Assembly: GCF_029395435.1 (NCBI RefSeq)
Contig: NZ_CP113915.1
Span: forward strand, 1,736,001-1,800,000
Reading direction: 5' to 3'
Source: Bifidobacterium sp. ESL0790
GTDB taxonomy: Bacteria > Actinomycetota > Actinomycetes > Actinomycetales > Bifidobacteriaceae
Length of the DNA stretch: 64,000 nt
The notes beneath the pieces were generated by a model. It searched no databases. It had not been told where the DNA came from and saw only the letters and a list, made by a program, of their open reading frames with translations. The position numbers were made by a program, and so were the translations under genes. Shown here piece after piece: positions 26,851-35,216 of the stretch (position 1 is its first letter; the number at the start of each line of letters is the position of its first letter).

Positions 26851-26872
26851 AAGCCCCGCTGCAACGGGGCTT
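26851..26872 (+). terminator. Hairpin after the tRNA-like element
   Basis: AAGCCCCG and CGGGGCTT form perfect 8-base arms around a CTGCAA loop. It separates the tRNA-like element from the early gene at 26904. There is no T-run after it, so it may be an RNA end-processing or attenuation structure. Confidence 0.5.
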
Positions 26873-26903
26873 CGAAATCAAGTTACGAGGAAAGGATACC
26901 ACG

Positions 26904-27308
26904 ATGGGTCATCTTATCCAGGGCAGTATCGACGAGCCCGCGGTCGCCGGCACACGCGCCGGGGACCCGTGGACGAGCCAGCTGGCCTCGACCGGTGTCG
27001 CCGTGCGTGAGAAGCAGCGGCTGACGTTGGTGGCGATGTACCAGCTTCGTCGTCATTCCGGGGTGCCGCTTGAGGCGTGGCGAGTGCAGAGGCAGGCGCA
27101 ACGGATCAACAGGCTTCGGCCTCCCGAGGCGCATCCGTTGGGCGAGAGCACGATTCGCACCAGGCTGAAGGAATTGACGAAGCTTGGCATGGTCGTGGAG
27201 ATCGACCGTGACGGCGTCACCGAGTCCGGTGGCAGGTGCACACGGTACGGGCTTACGCCTGCAGGTCGCAGCGAGGCGAAGGAGGTAGAGGATGCCGAAA
27301 GCCGATAG
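26904..27308 (+). CDS. Winged-helix DNA-binding protein of the early region
   Basis: The 134-residue product has a winged-helix arrangement: TLVAMYQLRRHSGVPLEAWR, then STIRTRLKELTKLGMVVEID with the wing (GGRCTRYGLTPAGRSEA). The GLTPAG tail is typical of MarR/PadR-like readers. It probably regulates early genes or recognizes an origin. The ATG at 26904 follows GAGGAAAGG; upstream sequence belongs to the hairpin. It overlaps the next gene by 17 bases. Confidence 0.75.
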   Translation: MGHLIQGSIDEPAVAGTRAGDPWTSQLASTGVAVREKQRLTLVAMYQLRRHSGVPLEAWRVQRQAQRINRLRPPEAHPLGESTIRTRLKELTKLGMVVEIDRDGVTESGGRCTRYGLTPAGRSEAKEVEDAESR

Positions 27309-27519
27309 GGAGCGTGTGTGGCTGACCAGCAAGGATCTCGCCGCGCGGTGGCATTGCGCGCTGGGGACGCTGGCGAACTGGCGATATCGGGGCTACGGCC
27401 CGCGATTCAGCAAGAACGGCCGGGTCGGCTCGCATGGCGGGCAGGTCCTTTACGATCTCGCGGACGTGGCTCGCTGGGAGCGGGACCACATGATGCGTTC
27501 GACGGTGGAGGCGGCATGA
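27292..27519 (+). CDS. Small MerR/AlpA-like HTH protein
   Basis: The 75-residue product contains a MerR-superfamily helix-turn-helix, VWLTSKDLAARWHCALGTLA NWR with the GYGPRFSKNGRV wing, as in excisionase-type and AlpA-like phage proteins. It may act as an excisionase or control factor. It overlaps the previous gene and shares an ATGA junction with the next, so it is translated within a packed early operon. Confidence 0.75.
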   Translation: MPKADRERVWLTSKDLAARWHCALGTLANWRYRGYGPRFSKNGRVGSHGGQVLYDLADVARWERDHMMRSTVEAA

Positions 27520-27677
27520 GTGTGTCGAGGCTGCCGCGTTGGGCCCTGGTGGATTACTGCAGGGCTTTAGCGAAAAGCAAGGAGAGTTTCGATTCGATGG
27601 ACGCGCTAATCATCTGCACGGTGAGGCACGCCATGGATGGAGAGGAGACCGGGTTATGGCCGGAGAGACGACGTTGA
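27516..27677 (+). CDS. Small hypothetical early protein
   Basis: A 53-residue product (MSVSRLPRWALVDYCRALAK, then FDSMDALIICTVRHAMDGEE) starting in an ATGA overlap with the preceding stop and running 22 bases into the ssb gene in another frame. Helical in character; no family recognised. The tight overlaps on both sides support it being a real gene. Confidence 0.6.
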   Translation: MSVSRLPRWALVDYCRALAKSKESFDSMDALIICTVRHAMDGEETGLWPERRR

Positions 27678-28183
27678 CGATCATCGGCAACCTGACCGCC
27701 GACCCCGAGTTGAGGACTCTGGCGGACGGGACGACGGTCGCCAATTTCACGGTCGCCAGCACGCCGCGGACGTTCAACCGCAACACCCAGCAATGGGAGG
27801 ACGGCAACGCGCTGTTCATGCGCTGCTCGGTCTGGCGCGACATGGCCACCCACTGCGCGCAGACCCTTTCCAAGGGCATGCGCGTCATCGCCCAGGGCCG
27901 TCTCCAGCAGAGGAGCTACCAGGCCAACGATGGCACGAACCGCACGGTCGTCGAGATGACGGTCGACGAGATCGGGCCCTCGCTGCGCTACGCCACTGCC
28001 CAAGTCGAGCGCCAGTCGGGCAGGAGGGGTTTCGACGGCACGTATGGGAATCCCGACCGCAAGAGCTTCACCGATAGCCGTCAGCAGCCGAAGCCCGCCG
28101 GCGACGACCTGGGCATGGACCCGTTCAGCCAGTCCCAGGACGACGCCGAGTTCGGTGGCGATTCGGACGAGCCGGAGTTCTGA
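27656..28183 (+). CDS. ssb: Single-stranded DNA-binding protein
   Basis: The 175-residue product has the OB-fold of bacterial SSB (LTIIGNLTADPELRTLADGT, VANFTVASTPR, LFMRCSVWRDMATHCAQTLS, GMRVIAQGRLQQRSY), a Gly/Gln-rich linker and an acidic end (GDSDEPEF) comparable with the canonical DDIPF tail that recruits partner proteins. It protects ssDNA during phage replication. The ATG at 27656 was chosen by family fit. Confidence 0.95.
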   Translation: MAGETTLTIIGNLTADPELRTLADGTTVANFTVASTPRTFNRNTQQWEDGNALFMRCSVWRDMATHCAQTLSKGMRVIAQGRLQQRSYQANDGTNRTVVEMTVDEIGPSLRYATAQVERQSGRRGFDGTYGNPDRKSFTDSRQQPKPAGDDLGMDPFSQSQDDAEFGGDSDEPEF

Positions 28184-28254
28184 TGGCCGATCTGATTCTT
28201 GGACTCATTGTCATGGCGACGATTTTCGTCGCGTGGCTCGGCGACAGGAAATAA
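28183..28254 (+). CDS. Very small membrane protein
   Basis: A 23-residue peptide, essentially one membrane helix (LILGLIVMATIFVAWL) with a GDRK end, starts on the ATG of a TGATG overlap with the ssb stop. The coupled start and the clean helix favour a real product. A similar tiny helix protein occurs at 35437. Confidence 0.5.
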   Translation: MADLILGLIVMATIFVAWLGDRK

Positions 28255-28276
28255 CCAAATTTAGGAGGACATGATC

Positions 28277-28906
28277 ATGGAGAAACACGTATACATCACG
28301 AAGAGGCAGGCGCAGATCCTGACCCGGTACGCCACGCAGGAAAGCAACAACCCCCTGCTGCAGCACATCTTCTACCGCGACGGTTTCGCCTGGTGGACGA
28401 ACAAGTTCATCGCGTTGCGCTGGGATCTGCGCGGGAGCAAGATCGAGGACGGCCAGTGGATCGACCTGCTGCCTCCCGAGACCGCCATGGTGCCCAACCA
28501 GAAGTTCGATGTGGACGGGAACCTGGCCGCCTGGGCGAAGGTGGCCACGGCCCGCAGCTCCTGGGACATGATGGACCCGGAGCGCTGGAAGTCGGGCATA
28601 TGCAAGCCGCAGCCCGACCTGCGCGGCCTGTTCGTCCTGCCCGAGACGCCGGCCACCGTGGAGGAGGTGGCCATCAACCCCAGGTTCCTCTTCGACATGG
28701 CGGAGATGGTGGGCGGCGAGCCCAACGCCCCGCTGCGCCTGCTGCCCTCGAAATCCGACACCCCCGGGACGTCGCCATGGTGGCTGCTGGGCGGAGACGA
28801 CTACGTGGCGGCGCTGGTCGTCCCGATGCGGTCCTCGGGCTCCCAGAACCTCCCCTACACCATCAGCCAGGACACAAGCGAAGAGACTGAAGGAGACGAA
28901 TCATGA
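28277..28906 (+). CDS. Sliding-clamp-like phage replication protein
   Basis: The 209-residue product has a DnaN-like C-terminal pattern: INPRFLFDMAEMVGGE, LRLLPSKSD, WWLLGGDDYVAALVVPMR, close in form to the last domain of the beta clamp, whose end is ...MPVRL. Earlier parts (HIFYRDGFAWWTNKFIALRW) are also clamp-like strands. It probably acts in DNA replication, beside ssb. The ATG at 28277 has an AGGAGG eight bases upstream; an ATG at 28271 is too close to it. Confidence 0.65.
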   Translation: MEKHVYITKRQAQILTRYATQESNNPLLQHIFYRDGFAWWTNKFIALRWDLRGSKIEDGQWIDLLPPETAMVPNQKFDVDGNLAAWAKVATARSSWDMMDPERWKSGICKPQPDLRGLFVLPETPATVEEVAINPRFLFDMAEMVGGEPNAPLRLLPSKSDTPGTSPWWLLGGDDYVAALVVPMRSSGSQNLPYTISQDTSEETEGDES

Positions 28907-30333
28907 GCGCAAGCAAGCCAACGAAGACAGCCAACACCATCCAGATGCTGAAAGTGACCGACCTGCACCCCCATCCGGACAATCCCCGCAAGGACGTGGG
29001 CGACGTCTCGGAGCTGGCGGACAGCATCAAGGCCCAGGGAGTCAGGCAGAACCTCTTGGTGGTGCCGAACCCCGACGGCAAGGGCTGGCGTGTGGTGATC
29101 GGCCACCGTCGTCTCGCCGCGGCCAAGCTCGCGGGACTCACCCAGGTGCCCTGCGTCGTCGACGAAACTTTGGACGCCAAGAGGCAGCTCGAGCTGATGA
29201 TCGTGGAGAACTGCCAGCGGTCCGACCTGAAACCCATCGAGGAAGCCGATGCCTACCAGGGATTGCTTGACCTGGGCTCCACGGCCCCCAAGATCGCCAA
29301 GCAGACCGGCCGCAGCGCCAAGTATGTGCGTGGACGCCTGAAGATGGCCACGATACCCGATGACGTGCGAGCCAAGTCCAAGGACTTCACGCAACTCTCC
29401 GTCTCCGATCTGGAGGCGCTCGCGGAGTTCGAGGACGATCCGGAGTCCCAGGCTGAGCTCGCCGAGAAGGCCGGCACCGACAATTGGGGCTACAAGCTCG
29501 ACCAGCTGCGGGAACGCCGCATGGAACGCAAATGGAGCGCCGCCGCCCGCCTGGTCGTGGATGACCTTGGCCTGAAGGTCGAGGAGCTCGAAGGCGACCC
29601 CTATGGCCATCACGACGGCTACCGGTGGCCCGACCTGATCTATCCCATGAAGAGCGAGACCTTCAAGTACCAGTGGCTGGGGTGGCTCAACATGCATGAC
29701 GACCCCGACCCGTTGATCAGGGTGCGGCACGATCCGCACGGGATCGACAGGTACTGGGTATACGAGCACAATGCCGAAGACGCGTCCAAAGAGGAGAAAC
29801 ACAAGGAGGAGGAGAAGAAGCGCAAGGCCGAGGAACGCGCCAGGACCCAGCCGATCATGGACCTCGACAACGCCAGCCGCAAGCTCCGCGGCCAATGGCT
29901 CCACGCCAACCTCCACTCGCTCACCGAAGCCCAGTGGAGAAAGGCCGTGTCCACGATATTCCTCCACTTCATGCTGGGCGACGGCGTCTACTACTTCAAC
30001 TCGGGCGCGTCAGCCATATCCTACAAGGCCTTCATCAAGGCCTACAACCTCATCAGCGGGTGCAAGCTGGACGACAAAAGCGACACCGGTTTCATCGCCA
30101 CGACGACATTCAAGGAGCTCCAGGACAGGCAAGGCAAGAACCCCGAACACGAGACCATCCTCGCGCTCTTCGCCGACTGGGAGGCCGAAATCTGGTGGAG
30201 CCTATGGGACGACGAGGACGACCGCAAAACCACCATCCAACCCTATTACGACCTCCTCGAGTCCATCGGCTACCCCGTCAGCGACGCCGAGAAACAGGCG
30301 CTCGCGGGCGAATTCGGCAAGGACGTGTCATGA
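28903..30333 (+). CDS. ParB-like nuclease domain protein
   Basis: The 476-residue product begins with a ParB/Spo0J N-terminal domain: LHPHPDNPRKDVGDVSELAD, GWRVVIGHRRLAAAKLAG (the GHRR motif), and VENCQRSDLKPIEEADAYQG. A central helical HTH part (APKIAKQTGRSAKYVRGRL) follows, then a long C-terminal region with a charged coiled coil (about residues 290-312, KEEKHKEEEKKRKAEERART). Without a ParA gene nearby it is more likely a replication-associated ParB-like factor than a partition protein. It shares an ATGA junction with the clamp-like gene. Confidence 0.85.
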   Translation: MSASKPTKTANTIQMLKVTDLHPHPDNPRKDVGDVSELADSIKAQGVRQNLLVVPNPDGKGWRVVIGHRRLAAAKLAGLTQVPCVVDETLDAKRQLELMIVENCQRSDLKPIEEADAYQGLLDLGSTAPKIAKQTGRSAKYVRGRLKMATIPDDVRAKSKDFTQLSVSDLEALAEFEDDPESQAELAEKAGTDNWGYKLDQLRERRMERKWSAAARLVVDDLGLKVEELEGDPYGHHDGYRWPDLIYPMKSETFKYQWLGWLNMHDDPDPLIRVRHDPHGIDRYWVYEHNAEDASKEEKHKEEEKKRKAEERARTQPIMDLDNASRKLRGQWLHANLHSLTEAQWRKAVSTIFLHFMLGDGVYYFNSGASAISYKAFIKAYNLISGCKLDDKSDTGFIATTTFKELQDRQGKNPEHETILALFADWEAEIWWSLWDDEDDRKTTIQPYYDLLESIGYPVSDAEKQALAGEFGKDVS

Positions 30334-31256
30334 GTGTGCAGGCTTTGAGCTGGGCCTTGGACGAGGCCCCTGTGGCCGACAAGGCGGCCCGCCTGGTGCT
30401 GCTGTACATGGCTGACGTGTGCGACAGGAGGGGGCGTGGCAGCTGGCAGTCGGTGACGACGCTGGTCAAGCGCACCCGCTACGGGCGCACGGCCGTGAAG
30501 GCGGCGATCGCGGAGCTGCGCGACCTTGGGGTGATCGTGGTGAGCGACGACCAGTCGCCGGCCATGAAGCTGCCCAGGGGTCGCCGGCCGATCGTGTATG
30601 ACCTGTGCCTCGATGTGACCTGGGACAGCGTGGCAGGGGGTCGGAATACGACCCCCATGGGCGTGGTCGGTGAGGGTCGGAATACGACCCCCTGTGAGGG
30701 TCACATTTCGACCGGGTCAGATTCCGACCGGGTCGAAAAAACGGCGTTGAGGGGGTCAGAATGTGACCCCAATACAAAAGATAAACCAACTACTAATCCC
30801 CCTGTTGTCCCCCAGGGGGACCAGCAGCAGGAATCGAAACCGGCTAAGAGTCCGCGTACCGAACTGCCGGACGGGTGGATGCCCAACAAATCTCATCGCG
30901 TTTATGCGGCTGAGCATGGCGTTGATCTCGAGCGTTCCACACGACGTTTCCGCCGCAACGCCCGGGACAACCGAACCCGCAGCCGCAACTGGGACTCGAA
31001 GTTCCAGTCCTGGCTCGAGGACGAGCTGCCCAACAACCGTCCCGACACCTACGCGCAAGAGCCCAAGCCCAAGCCGCACACCCACACCTGGAAGTGCCGG
31101 CATGTGCTAGCCCTGCTGCACCGCGACGAGGATAACGCCGAGTACGACGACCTGTCGTGCCACTTGGCCAGCCTGCTCAACCAAGGCAAAACTTCCGGCG
31201 AGGCCCTCAAGGAGCTCGGCCTGCCAAACGAAGACGAGGAATGGGAGATCGCATGA
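30330..31256 (+). CDS. HTH replication protein with internal iterons
   Basis: The 308-residue product has an N-terminal helix-turn-helix of the HTH_36/DnaD-like type (SWALDEAPVADKAARLVLLY, SWQSVTTLVKRTRYGRTAVK). A low-complexity linker (about residues 100-170), encoded by five GGGTCG-type repeats, comes next, then an Arg-rich C-terminal domain with a conserved WDSKFQSWLEDELPNN. Organisation as an initiator whose gene contains the origin, like lambda O, is the likely reading. The start overlaps the ParB-like stop (ATGA). Confidence 0.75.
   Translation: MSVQALSWALDEAPVADKAARLVLLYMADVCDRRGRGSWQSVTTLVKRTRYGRTAVKAAIAELRDLGVIVVSDDQSPAMKLPRGRRPIVYDLCLDVTWDSVAGGRNTTPMGVVGEGRNTTPCEGHISTGSDSDRVEKTALRGSECDPNTKDKPTTNPPVVPQGDQQQESKPAKSPRTELPDGWMPNKSHRVYAAEHGVDLERSTRRFRRNARDNRTRSRNWDSKFQSWLEDELPNNRPDTYAQEPKPKPHTHTWKCRHVLALLHRDEDNAEYDDLSCHLASLLNQGKTSGEALKELGLPNEDEEWEIA
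30636..30770. repeat. Iteron array, putative prophage replication origin
   Basis: Five palindromic or half-palindromic copies of a GGGTCGGAATACGACCC-type word: 30636-30656, 30672-30692, 30697-30714 (half diverged), 30714-30732 and 30751-30770. They lie inside the replication-protein gene. An A-rich stretch follows at 30769-30796 that could be the unwinding element, and another CCCCC/GGGGG palindrome at 30810-30822. Confidence 0.6.
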
Positions 31257-31543
31257 GCATCAAAGAAATAATCAACCCGGACTTCTTCGACCATCTGCCC
31301 GATGATCCGGTAGCCGACGTGGATTGCGACGCCCTCGGCTGCACGTGCCACATCAGGCTCATGGAAGAGGATTTCGATGACCTGGATCTCGACCGCCGCG
31401 CGGACAACAGCTACGACCCCACCGCCATCGACGCCGACATCAAAACGGCACTCGCGAGCAAGGGATGGGGCGTCGGCTCCCGTGGGGTGCAGCGCGGCCA
31501 CGTCTACTGCCCTCGGCACGCCGGAATGGGGGTGGAGTCATGA
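31253..31543 (+). CDS. Hypothetical early protein with Cys/His pattern
   Basis: The 96-residue product has an acidic core (DCDALGCTCHIRLMEEDFDD) with Cys residues and a C-terminal VYCPRHAGMG, so a zinc-binding role is possible. It overlaps both neighbours by four bases, consistent with translational coupling. No family recognised. Confidence 0.65.
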   Translation: MSIKEIINPDFFDHLPDDPVADVDCDALGCTCHIRLMEEDFDDLDLDRRADNSYDPTAIDADIKTALASKGWGVGSRGVQRGHVYCPRHAGMGVES

Positions 31544-32142
31544 GCACGCGTCCTAGCGAGGAGGTCTGCGGGATCGTCGACCAGCGCGACGGCTATGAGT
31601 GCCTGGTGTGTGGTGGCATGAGGGCGGATGGCTGGTCGGGCGAGTCACGGCACCACCGTCTCATGCGCTCGCATTCGTTCCCGAGGCTGCATAGTCCGGA
31701 GAACATGATGCGGGTGTGTGGCAGTGGAACGACCGGCTGCCATGGCAGGATCCATGCACATCCAGGCATGGCATACAGGCTGGGCTGGCTGGTGCATGAG
31801 TGGGTCGAGGATCCCAGCGAGGTGCCTTGCAAAACATGCCGGCATGGCTGGGTGTTCCTCGAAAAGGACGGCACGATGCGTCCCCTCACCAAGCCCGAGC
31901 TCGACGAGTGGCTGCTCGCGACCGGTTTGAAGTGGCGTCGGGAGGACATCGGCCCCCATGTCGGCGACATGTGCTCGGTGACCCTGGGCACGGGCTTCCG
32001 TGATTTCGGCAAGCTCACCGGCGTCAAGGAGGATTCGTCTGGTGTCGTGGTCGTCACGCTCGACCACACGCAGCCTTGGAGACTCGAGGACAACGCCACC
32101 ATCAATTTCAACAACTTACAAGGAGAACATCATGAACGCTGA
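31540..32142 (+). CDS. HNH-like endonuclease
   Basis: The 200-residue product has two CxxC-type pairs (CLVCGG and CKTC) and an HNH-type stretch: SRHHRLMRSHSFPRLHSPEN followed by RVCGSGTTGCHGRIHAHPG, with His, Asn and His at the expected spacing. A C-terminal part with beta-type segments (GKLTGVKEDSSGVVVVTLDH) follows. It probably acts in phage DNA processing. It overlaps the previous gene (ATGA). Confidence 0.7.
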   Translation: MSTRPSEEVCGIVDQRDGYECLVCGGMRADGWSGESRHHRLMRSHSFPRLHSPENMMRVCGSGTTGCHGRIHAHPGMAYRLGWLVHEWVEDPSEVPCKTCRHGWVFLEKDGTMRPLTKPELDEWLLATGLKWRREDIGPHVGDMCSVTLGTGFRDFGKLTGVKEDSSGVVVVTLDHTQPWRLEDNATINFNNLQGEHHER

Positions 32143-32566
32143 AAGCAAGGATTACCAGAACCGCCATTGGTGGCACGTCTACGAGCCCGGTGCCGAGGAG
32201 GCCGCCATGATCGTCGACGCGAAAGACGAGGCATCCGCCCGCAAGGAGTACACGCGCATCACCGTTGATTTTATCGACGAGAAGCCAGAGACTCCGGAGG
32301 ACGAGTACGTGGTCGAGCGGCTTCAATGGCTCGACGGCTTGGATCCGGATTCTTCTGATGGGTGGATGGCGCTGCTGCGGCACGGCTGGTTCATCGAAAC
32401 CGATTACGCCCACATGGTTGATGGAGAACTAGGTTACATGTGGCATGGCTCCAAGATGAGCGAGGAGGACTTCAAGGAGTTCGCCGATAAGAGCGGAGCC
32501 ACCTACCCCGACAAGTACGCTCCCGAGAGCTTGTCTGACGCTACCTCGAGCAAGGAGGAGCAATGA
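32132..32566 (+). CDS. Hypothetical early protein
   Basis: A 144-residue acidic soluble protein (RHWWHVYEPGAEEAAMIVDA, then GWMALLRHGWFIETDYAHMV) with a good AAGGAG before the ATG at 32132. It partly overlaps the end of the HNH gene. No family recognised; it looks like a small regulatory or anti-host protein of the early region. Confidence 0.6.
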   Translation: MNAESKDYQNRHWWHVYEPGAEEAAMIVDAKDEASARKEYTRITVDFIDEKPETPEDEYVVERLQWLDGLDPDSSDGWMALLRHGWFIETDYAHMVDGELGYMWHGSKMSEEDFKEFADKSGATYPDKYAPESLSDATSSKEEQ

Positions 32567-33042
32567 GATACCACAAGATCGCCCGCTGCCCTGAGTGCGG
32601 CGGCAAAGTCAAGGCTGACGACGCCTCGTATATGAGGGTCATCGGGGAGGATTCGATTCGTTTCGTGTGCGCCCGCTGCGGGTTCGCGATGAATCTGCGG
32701 TTCCAGGAGTACACGGATTCGTGGGACGACGGCATCCGCCTGCAGGCGTGCATCGCCGAGTTCAACAGGATAGTTAACAGCCTGCACACCCCACGCCACC
32801 CGCTGGCGTCACGCCGACGCTGCCGGGTATGCGGGTGCGACGACCTGCACGCCTGCCAATGGATCACGGGCCCATGCCACTGGGTGGAACCCGACCTGTG
32901 CTCCGCCTGCGCCGACAAGCAGAACATCGACACCATCAACCACTTCATCAGCAAAGCCCTCAACGAATACCGGAAAACACTGACGGCGCTCGCGGGCTGT
33001 CTCGGAGACCTGTTCGCACCGTTCAAGGAGATCATGCAATGA
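32563..33042 (+). CDS. Double zinc-ribbon hypothetical protein
   Basis: The 159-residue product has two zinc-binding clusters: CPECGGK ... CARCG at the N-terminus (about residues 9-40), and a CRVCGCDDLHAC ... CHW ... DLCSAC cluster at about residues 86-118, a phage-type pattern. A helical tail follows. It may bind nucleic acid or a host protein. It shares an ATGA junction with the preceding gene. Confidence 0.7.
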   Translation: MRYHKIARCPECGGKVKADDASYMRVIGEDSIRFVCARCGFAMNLRFQEYTDSWDDGIRLQACIAEFNRIVNSLHTPRHPLASRRRCRVCGCDDLHACQWITGPCHWVEPDLCSACADKQNIDTINHFISKALNEYRKTLTALAGCLGDLFAPFKEIMQ

Positions 33043-33761
33043 GCAAGGAAAACAACATCGACGAGCACGACAAGCTCTTGTGGATCGACATCGAGACCAC
33101 CGGCCTCGACCCTGAGCATGACAGGATCCTCGAGGTCGAGATGCGCGTCACCGGCATGGACGCCACGAACGTCGAATCACGGCTCGCCATGGTCCTGCCG
33201 CTCGACGATCCCCTGATGATATCCCGCGACGCCCTCAGGATGCACACCGCCAACGGTCTGATAGAAGCGGCGCTCGCGGTAGACGACTTTGACCTGCGGC
33301 AGGACAAGGCTGATCTGTTCAATTTCGTCTCTTCGGAGGCTGCCGGCGGCAGATTGCATCCCGCCGGCAGCAGCGTGCATTTCGACATCGCCTTCAAAGC
33401 CGCTGGCGTGGAGCTTTCGAGTCAGGAGCCCACCGACCATCGCGCCCACACGTGCCTCGACCGTGATATCGCGGAGTACCAAGCGATGTTGCGAATGCTG
33501 GGCTGGCTGAGGACTCCCGGCGAGGCGGAGGGATTCGACTCGCTGCATGATTTCGTGTTCTGCCGTGACGGGTGGCGTCCCCTGGACGAGGCCGGGGAAA
33601 AGGAGTACGCGAGGCTCTTGGGCAAGGAGCTTTCGGTCGCGTGGCTGAAGGGTGGCAAATACGTGTACGACAAGCTTGTACCACCCACCAGCCCCGGGTA
33701 CAAGAAATACACCGATCTTCTCGTTAATGACCCCTACCAGGAGCAGGAGGAGGAATCATGA
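33039..33761 (+). CDS. DEDD exonuclease, oligoribonuclease-like
   Basis: The 240-residue product begins with the Exo I motif LLWIDIETTGLDPEHDRILE (D-x-E-T) of DnaQ/Orn-type exonucleases. Exo II fits the SSVHFDIAFKAAG stretch, and a later HTCLDRDIAEY resembles a variant third motif. In cells such enzymes degrade short RNA; in phages they can serve in DNA processing. A tail of about 60 residues is added to the exonuclease core. It overlaps the previous gene (ATGA). Confidence 0.8.
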   Translation: MSKENNIDEHDKLLWIDIETTGLDPEHDRILEVEMRVTGMDATNVESRLAMVLPLDDPLMISRDALRMHTANGLIEAALAVDDFDLRQDKADLFNFVSSEAAGGRLHPAGSSVHFDIAFKAAGVELSSQEPTDHRAHTCLDRDIAEYQAMLRMLGWLRTPGEAEGFDSLHDFVFCRDGWRPLDEAGEKEYARLLGKELSVAWLKGGKYVYDKLVPPTSPGYKKYTDLLVNDPYQEQEEES

Positions 33762-34279
33762 GCAGGCGTACTGAGACGACGGCGATGCTGTCTAGGCTGG
33801 TGGAGCGCAGGTGTGCTTCCCGCCATCGCTTCTCGGCCCCCGAGGTGACGCTGGAGGATTCTGATACAGGCAAGCCAGTGCGGGTCGACTTCATGGGTTT
33901 CGACCCGTACCTGTGCAACAGCCCCTATCCCAATCCGTCGAGCGTCAGCCTCGGCAGGTTCACCTGCTACGAGGTGAAATCCTGCTGGGCCGATCTGACG
34001 AGCGGACATGGTCTCAATATTCTCGGCGACGAGAATTTCCTGGTCACCACCAACGAAGTGGCCGATCGACTTGTCAAGGGGGAAATGCCGCTGCTGCGCC
34101 GGCATCTAGACGGTGTGCTGACGCCTCGCGGCAACAGTTTGTGCGTGTCTCGCAAGTGCAAGTGCTTCGGGCGTTCGGAGCGTTACCGGCATTCCAACGA
34201 CGAGCTCCTGCTCGCTTTGCTGATAGCCCAGACGCACCATGCGCCAATCAAGGAACACATCGGAAAGGAGACGAAATGA
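33758..34279 (+). CDS. PD-(D/E)XK nuclease, MmcB-like
   Basis: The 173-residue product has a nuclease-type core: RVDFMGFDPYL (Asp), then FTCYEVKSCWADLTSGHG (E-x-K), a Cys-rich second part and a C-terminal LLLALLIAQ helix. The YEVK motif with a downstream SGHG loop fits MmcB-type DNA-processing proteins. A recombination or repair role is likely. The start overlaps the exonuclease stop by four bases. Confidence 0.65.
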   Translation: MSRRTETTAMLSRLVERRCASRHRFSAPEVTLEDSDTGKPVRVDFMGFDPYLCNSPYPNPSSVSLGRFTCYEVKSCWADLTSGHGLNILGDENFLVTTNEVADRLVKGEMPLLRRHLDGVLTPRGNSLCVSRKCKCFGRSERYRHSNDELLLALLIAQTHHAPIKEHIGKETK

Positions 34280-34779
34280 GCAGGTTGGAGAAGGGTCATC
34301 CCGGCAACCGCGTGTATCTGGCCCGTGTGGGCTGTGCCGACTGGTGCATATTGGTGTGCGCCCGTAACACGCGTGAGGCCCGCAGGATGGCGTTGCCCGA
34401 GCTTGACGTTTTCACGGGCATCGATGACGGGCCGGTCACGCCGGTCGACCTGCATGTTCACCTTTACCGGCGTCCCTACGGCGGCTTCGTGGAGACCGAG
34501 CACGAGGGTGCCACCGGAGACATCGAGGATTACGCGCTGGTGAACTTCACTGCGGACGATTCCGACACCTGGTACATCCCCGACGGCGACCCGAAACTAC
34601 GGGAGGAAAACGAAACGCGCGAGCCTGTAGGGCTTGCGGAGATTCGCAAACAGGTCTCCGCGAAATACCGTTACGCCGACTCTTATTTCGCTTCGGACCG
34701 GCGTTACCGCGATGGCTACACGGACTGCTTGTCGTGGGTTTTGGGAGTGATCGACGAAAAACTGGAGGAGATAAAATGA
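34276..34779 (+). CDS. Hypothetical early protein
   Basis: A 167-residue soluble protein with alternating beta segments (NRVYLARVGCADWCILVCAR, GDIEDYALVNFTADDSDTWY) and a helical end (YRDGYTDCLSWVLGVIDEKL). It has AAGGAG before the ATG at 34276. It overlaps both neighbours by four bases. No family recognised. Confidence 0.6.
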   Translation: MSRLEKGHPGNRVYLARVGCADWCILVCARNTREARRMALPELDVFTGIDDGPVTPVDLHVHLYRRPYGGFVETEHEGATGDIEDYALVNFTADDSDTWYIPDGDPKLREENETREPVGLAEIRKQVSAKYRYADSYFASDRRYRDGYTDCLSWVLGVIDEKLEEIK

Positions 34780-35216
34780 GCAAAGAAACAACAAACAACA
34801 AACAGATCACTATAGAGGATTTCCATGTGGGCGATGTTGTGCGTTTCGAGCATCATGGCAACCTGCACGAGGGCATCGTCAGCGAGATAGACGTGCCAGG
34901 CCGCAATTTCCGCATGGTATGCGATCAGTGTGACTGTGACCACGCTCCGTGTTGGAATTACGTCGCCGGTGACACCAGTCTGCACGACCTTTCACTGGAA
35001 TCGTCGATACAGGCGCTCAGGGAGTTCGAGGACAAGGCACGCGCGAAAGCCCTGCTCTCGGCCATCACCCCGTCCATTGAAGCATGCGCGCAGCAGGCGG
35101 CGTATCTCTATCAGTCGCTCTTCAGCACCCCCTACATCGCCGGCGCGGGGAAAATCATGAGAAGCACAGACAAGACAAGACTGGCGCTCGCGGATCTGAA
35201 GGAGAAGCTGCAATGA
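34776..35216 (+). CDS. Hypothetical early protein
   Basis: The 146-residue product starts with a small SH3-like beta unit (VGDVVRFEHHGNLHEGIVSE) and a Cys-His cluster (CDQCDCDHAPCWNY), followed by a helical C-terminal half (ARAKALLSAITPSIEACAQQ). A zinc-binding role is possible. It overlaps the neighbouring genes and is part of the early operon. Confidence 0.6.
   Translation: MSKETTNNKQITIEDFHVGDVVRFEHHGNLHEGIVSEIDVPGRNFRMVCDQCDCDHAPCWNYVAGDTSLHDLSLESSIQALREFEDKARAKALLSAITPSIEACAQQAAYLYQSLFSTPYIAGAGKIMRSTDKTRLALADLKEKLQ

Noticed and set aside
30636-30770. Possible CRISPR array
   Set aside because: Copies are palindromic, unevenly spaced (some abutting) and lie within a gene; there are no uniform spacers and no cas genes.
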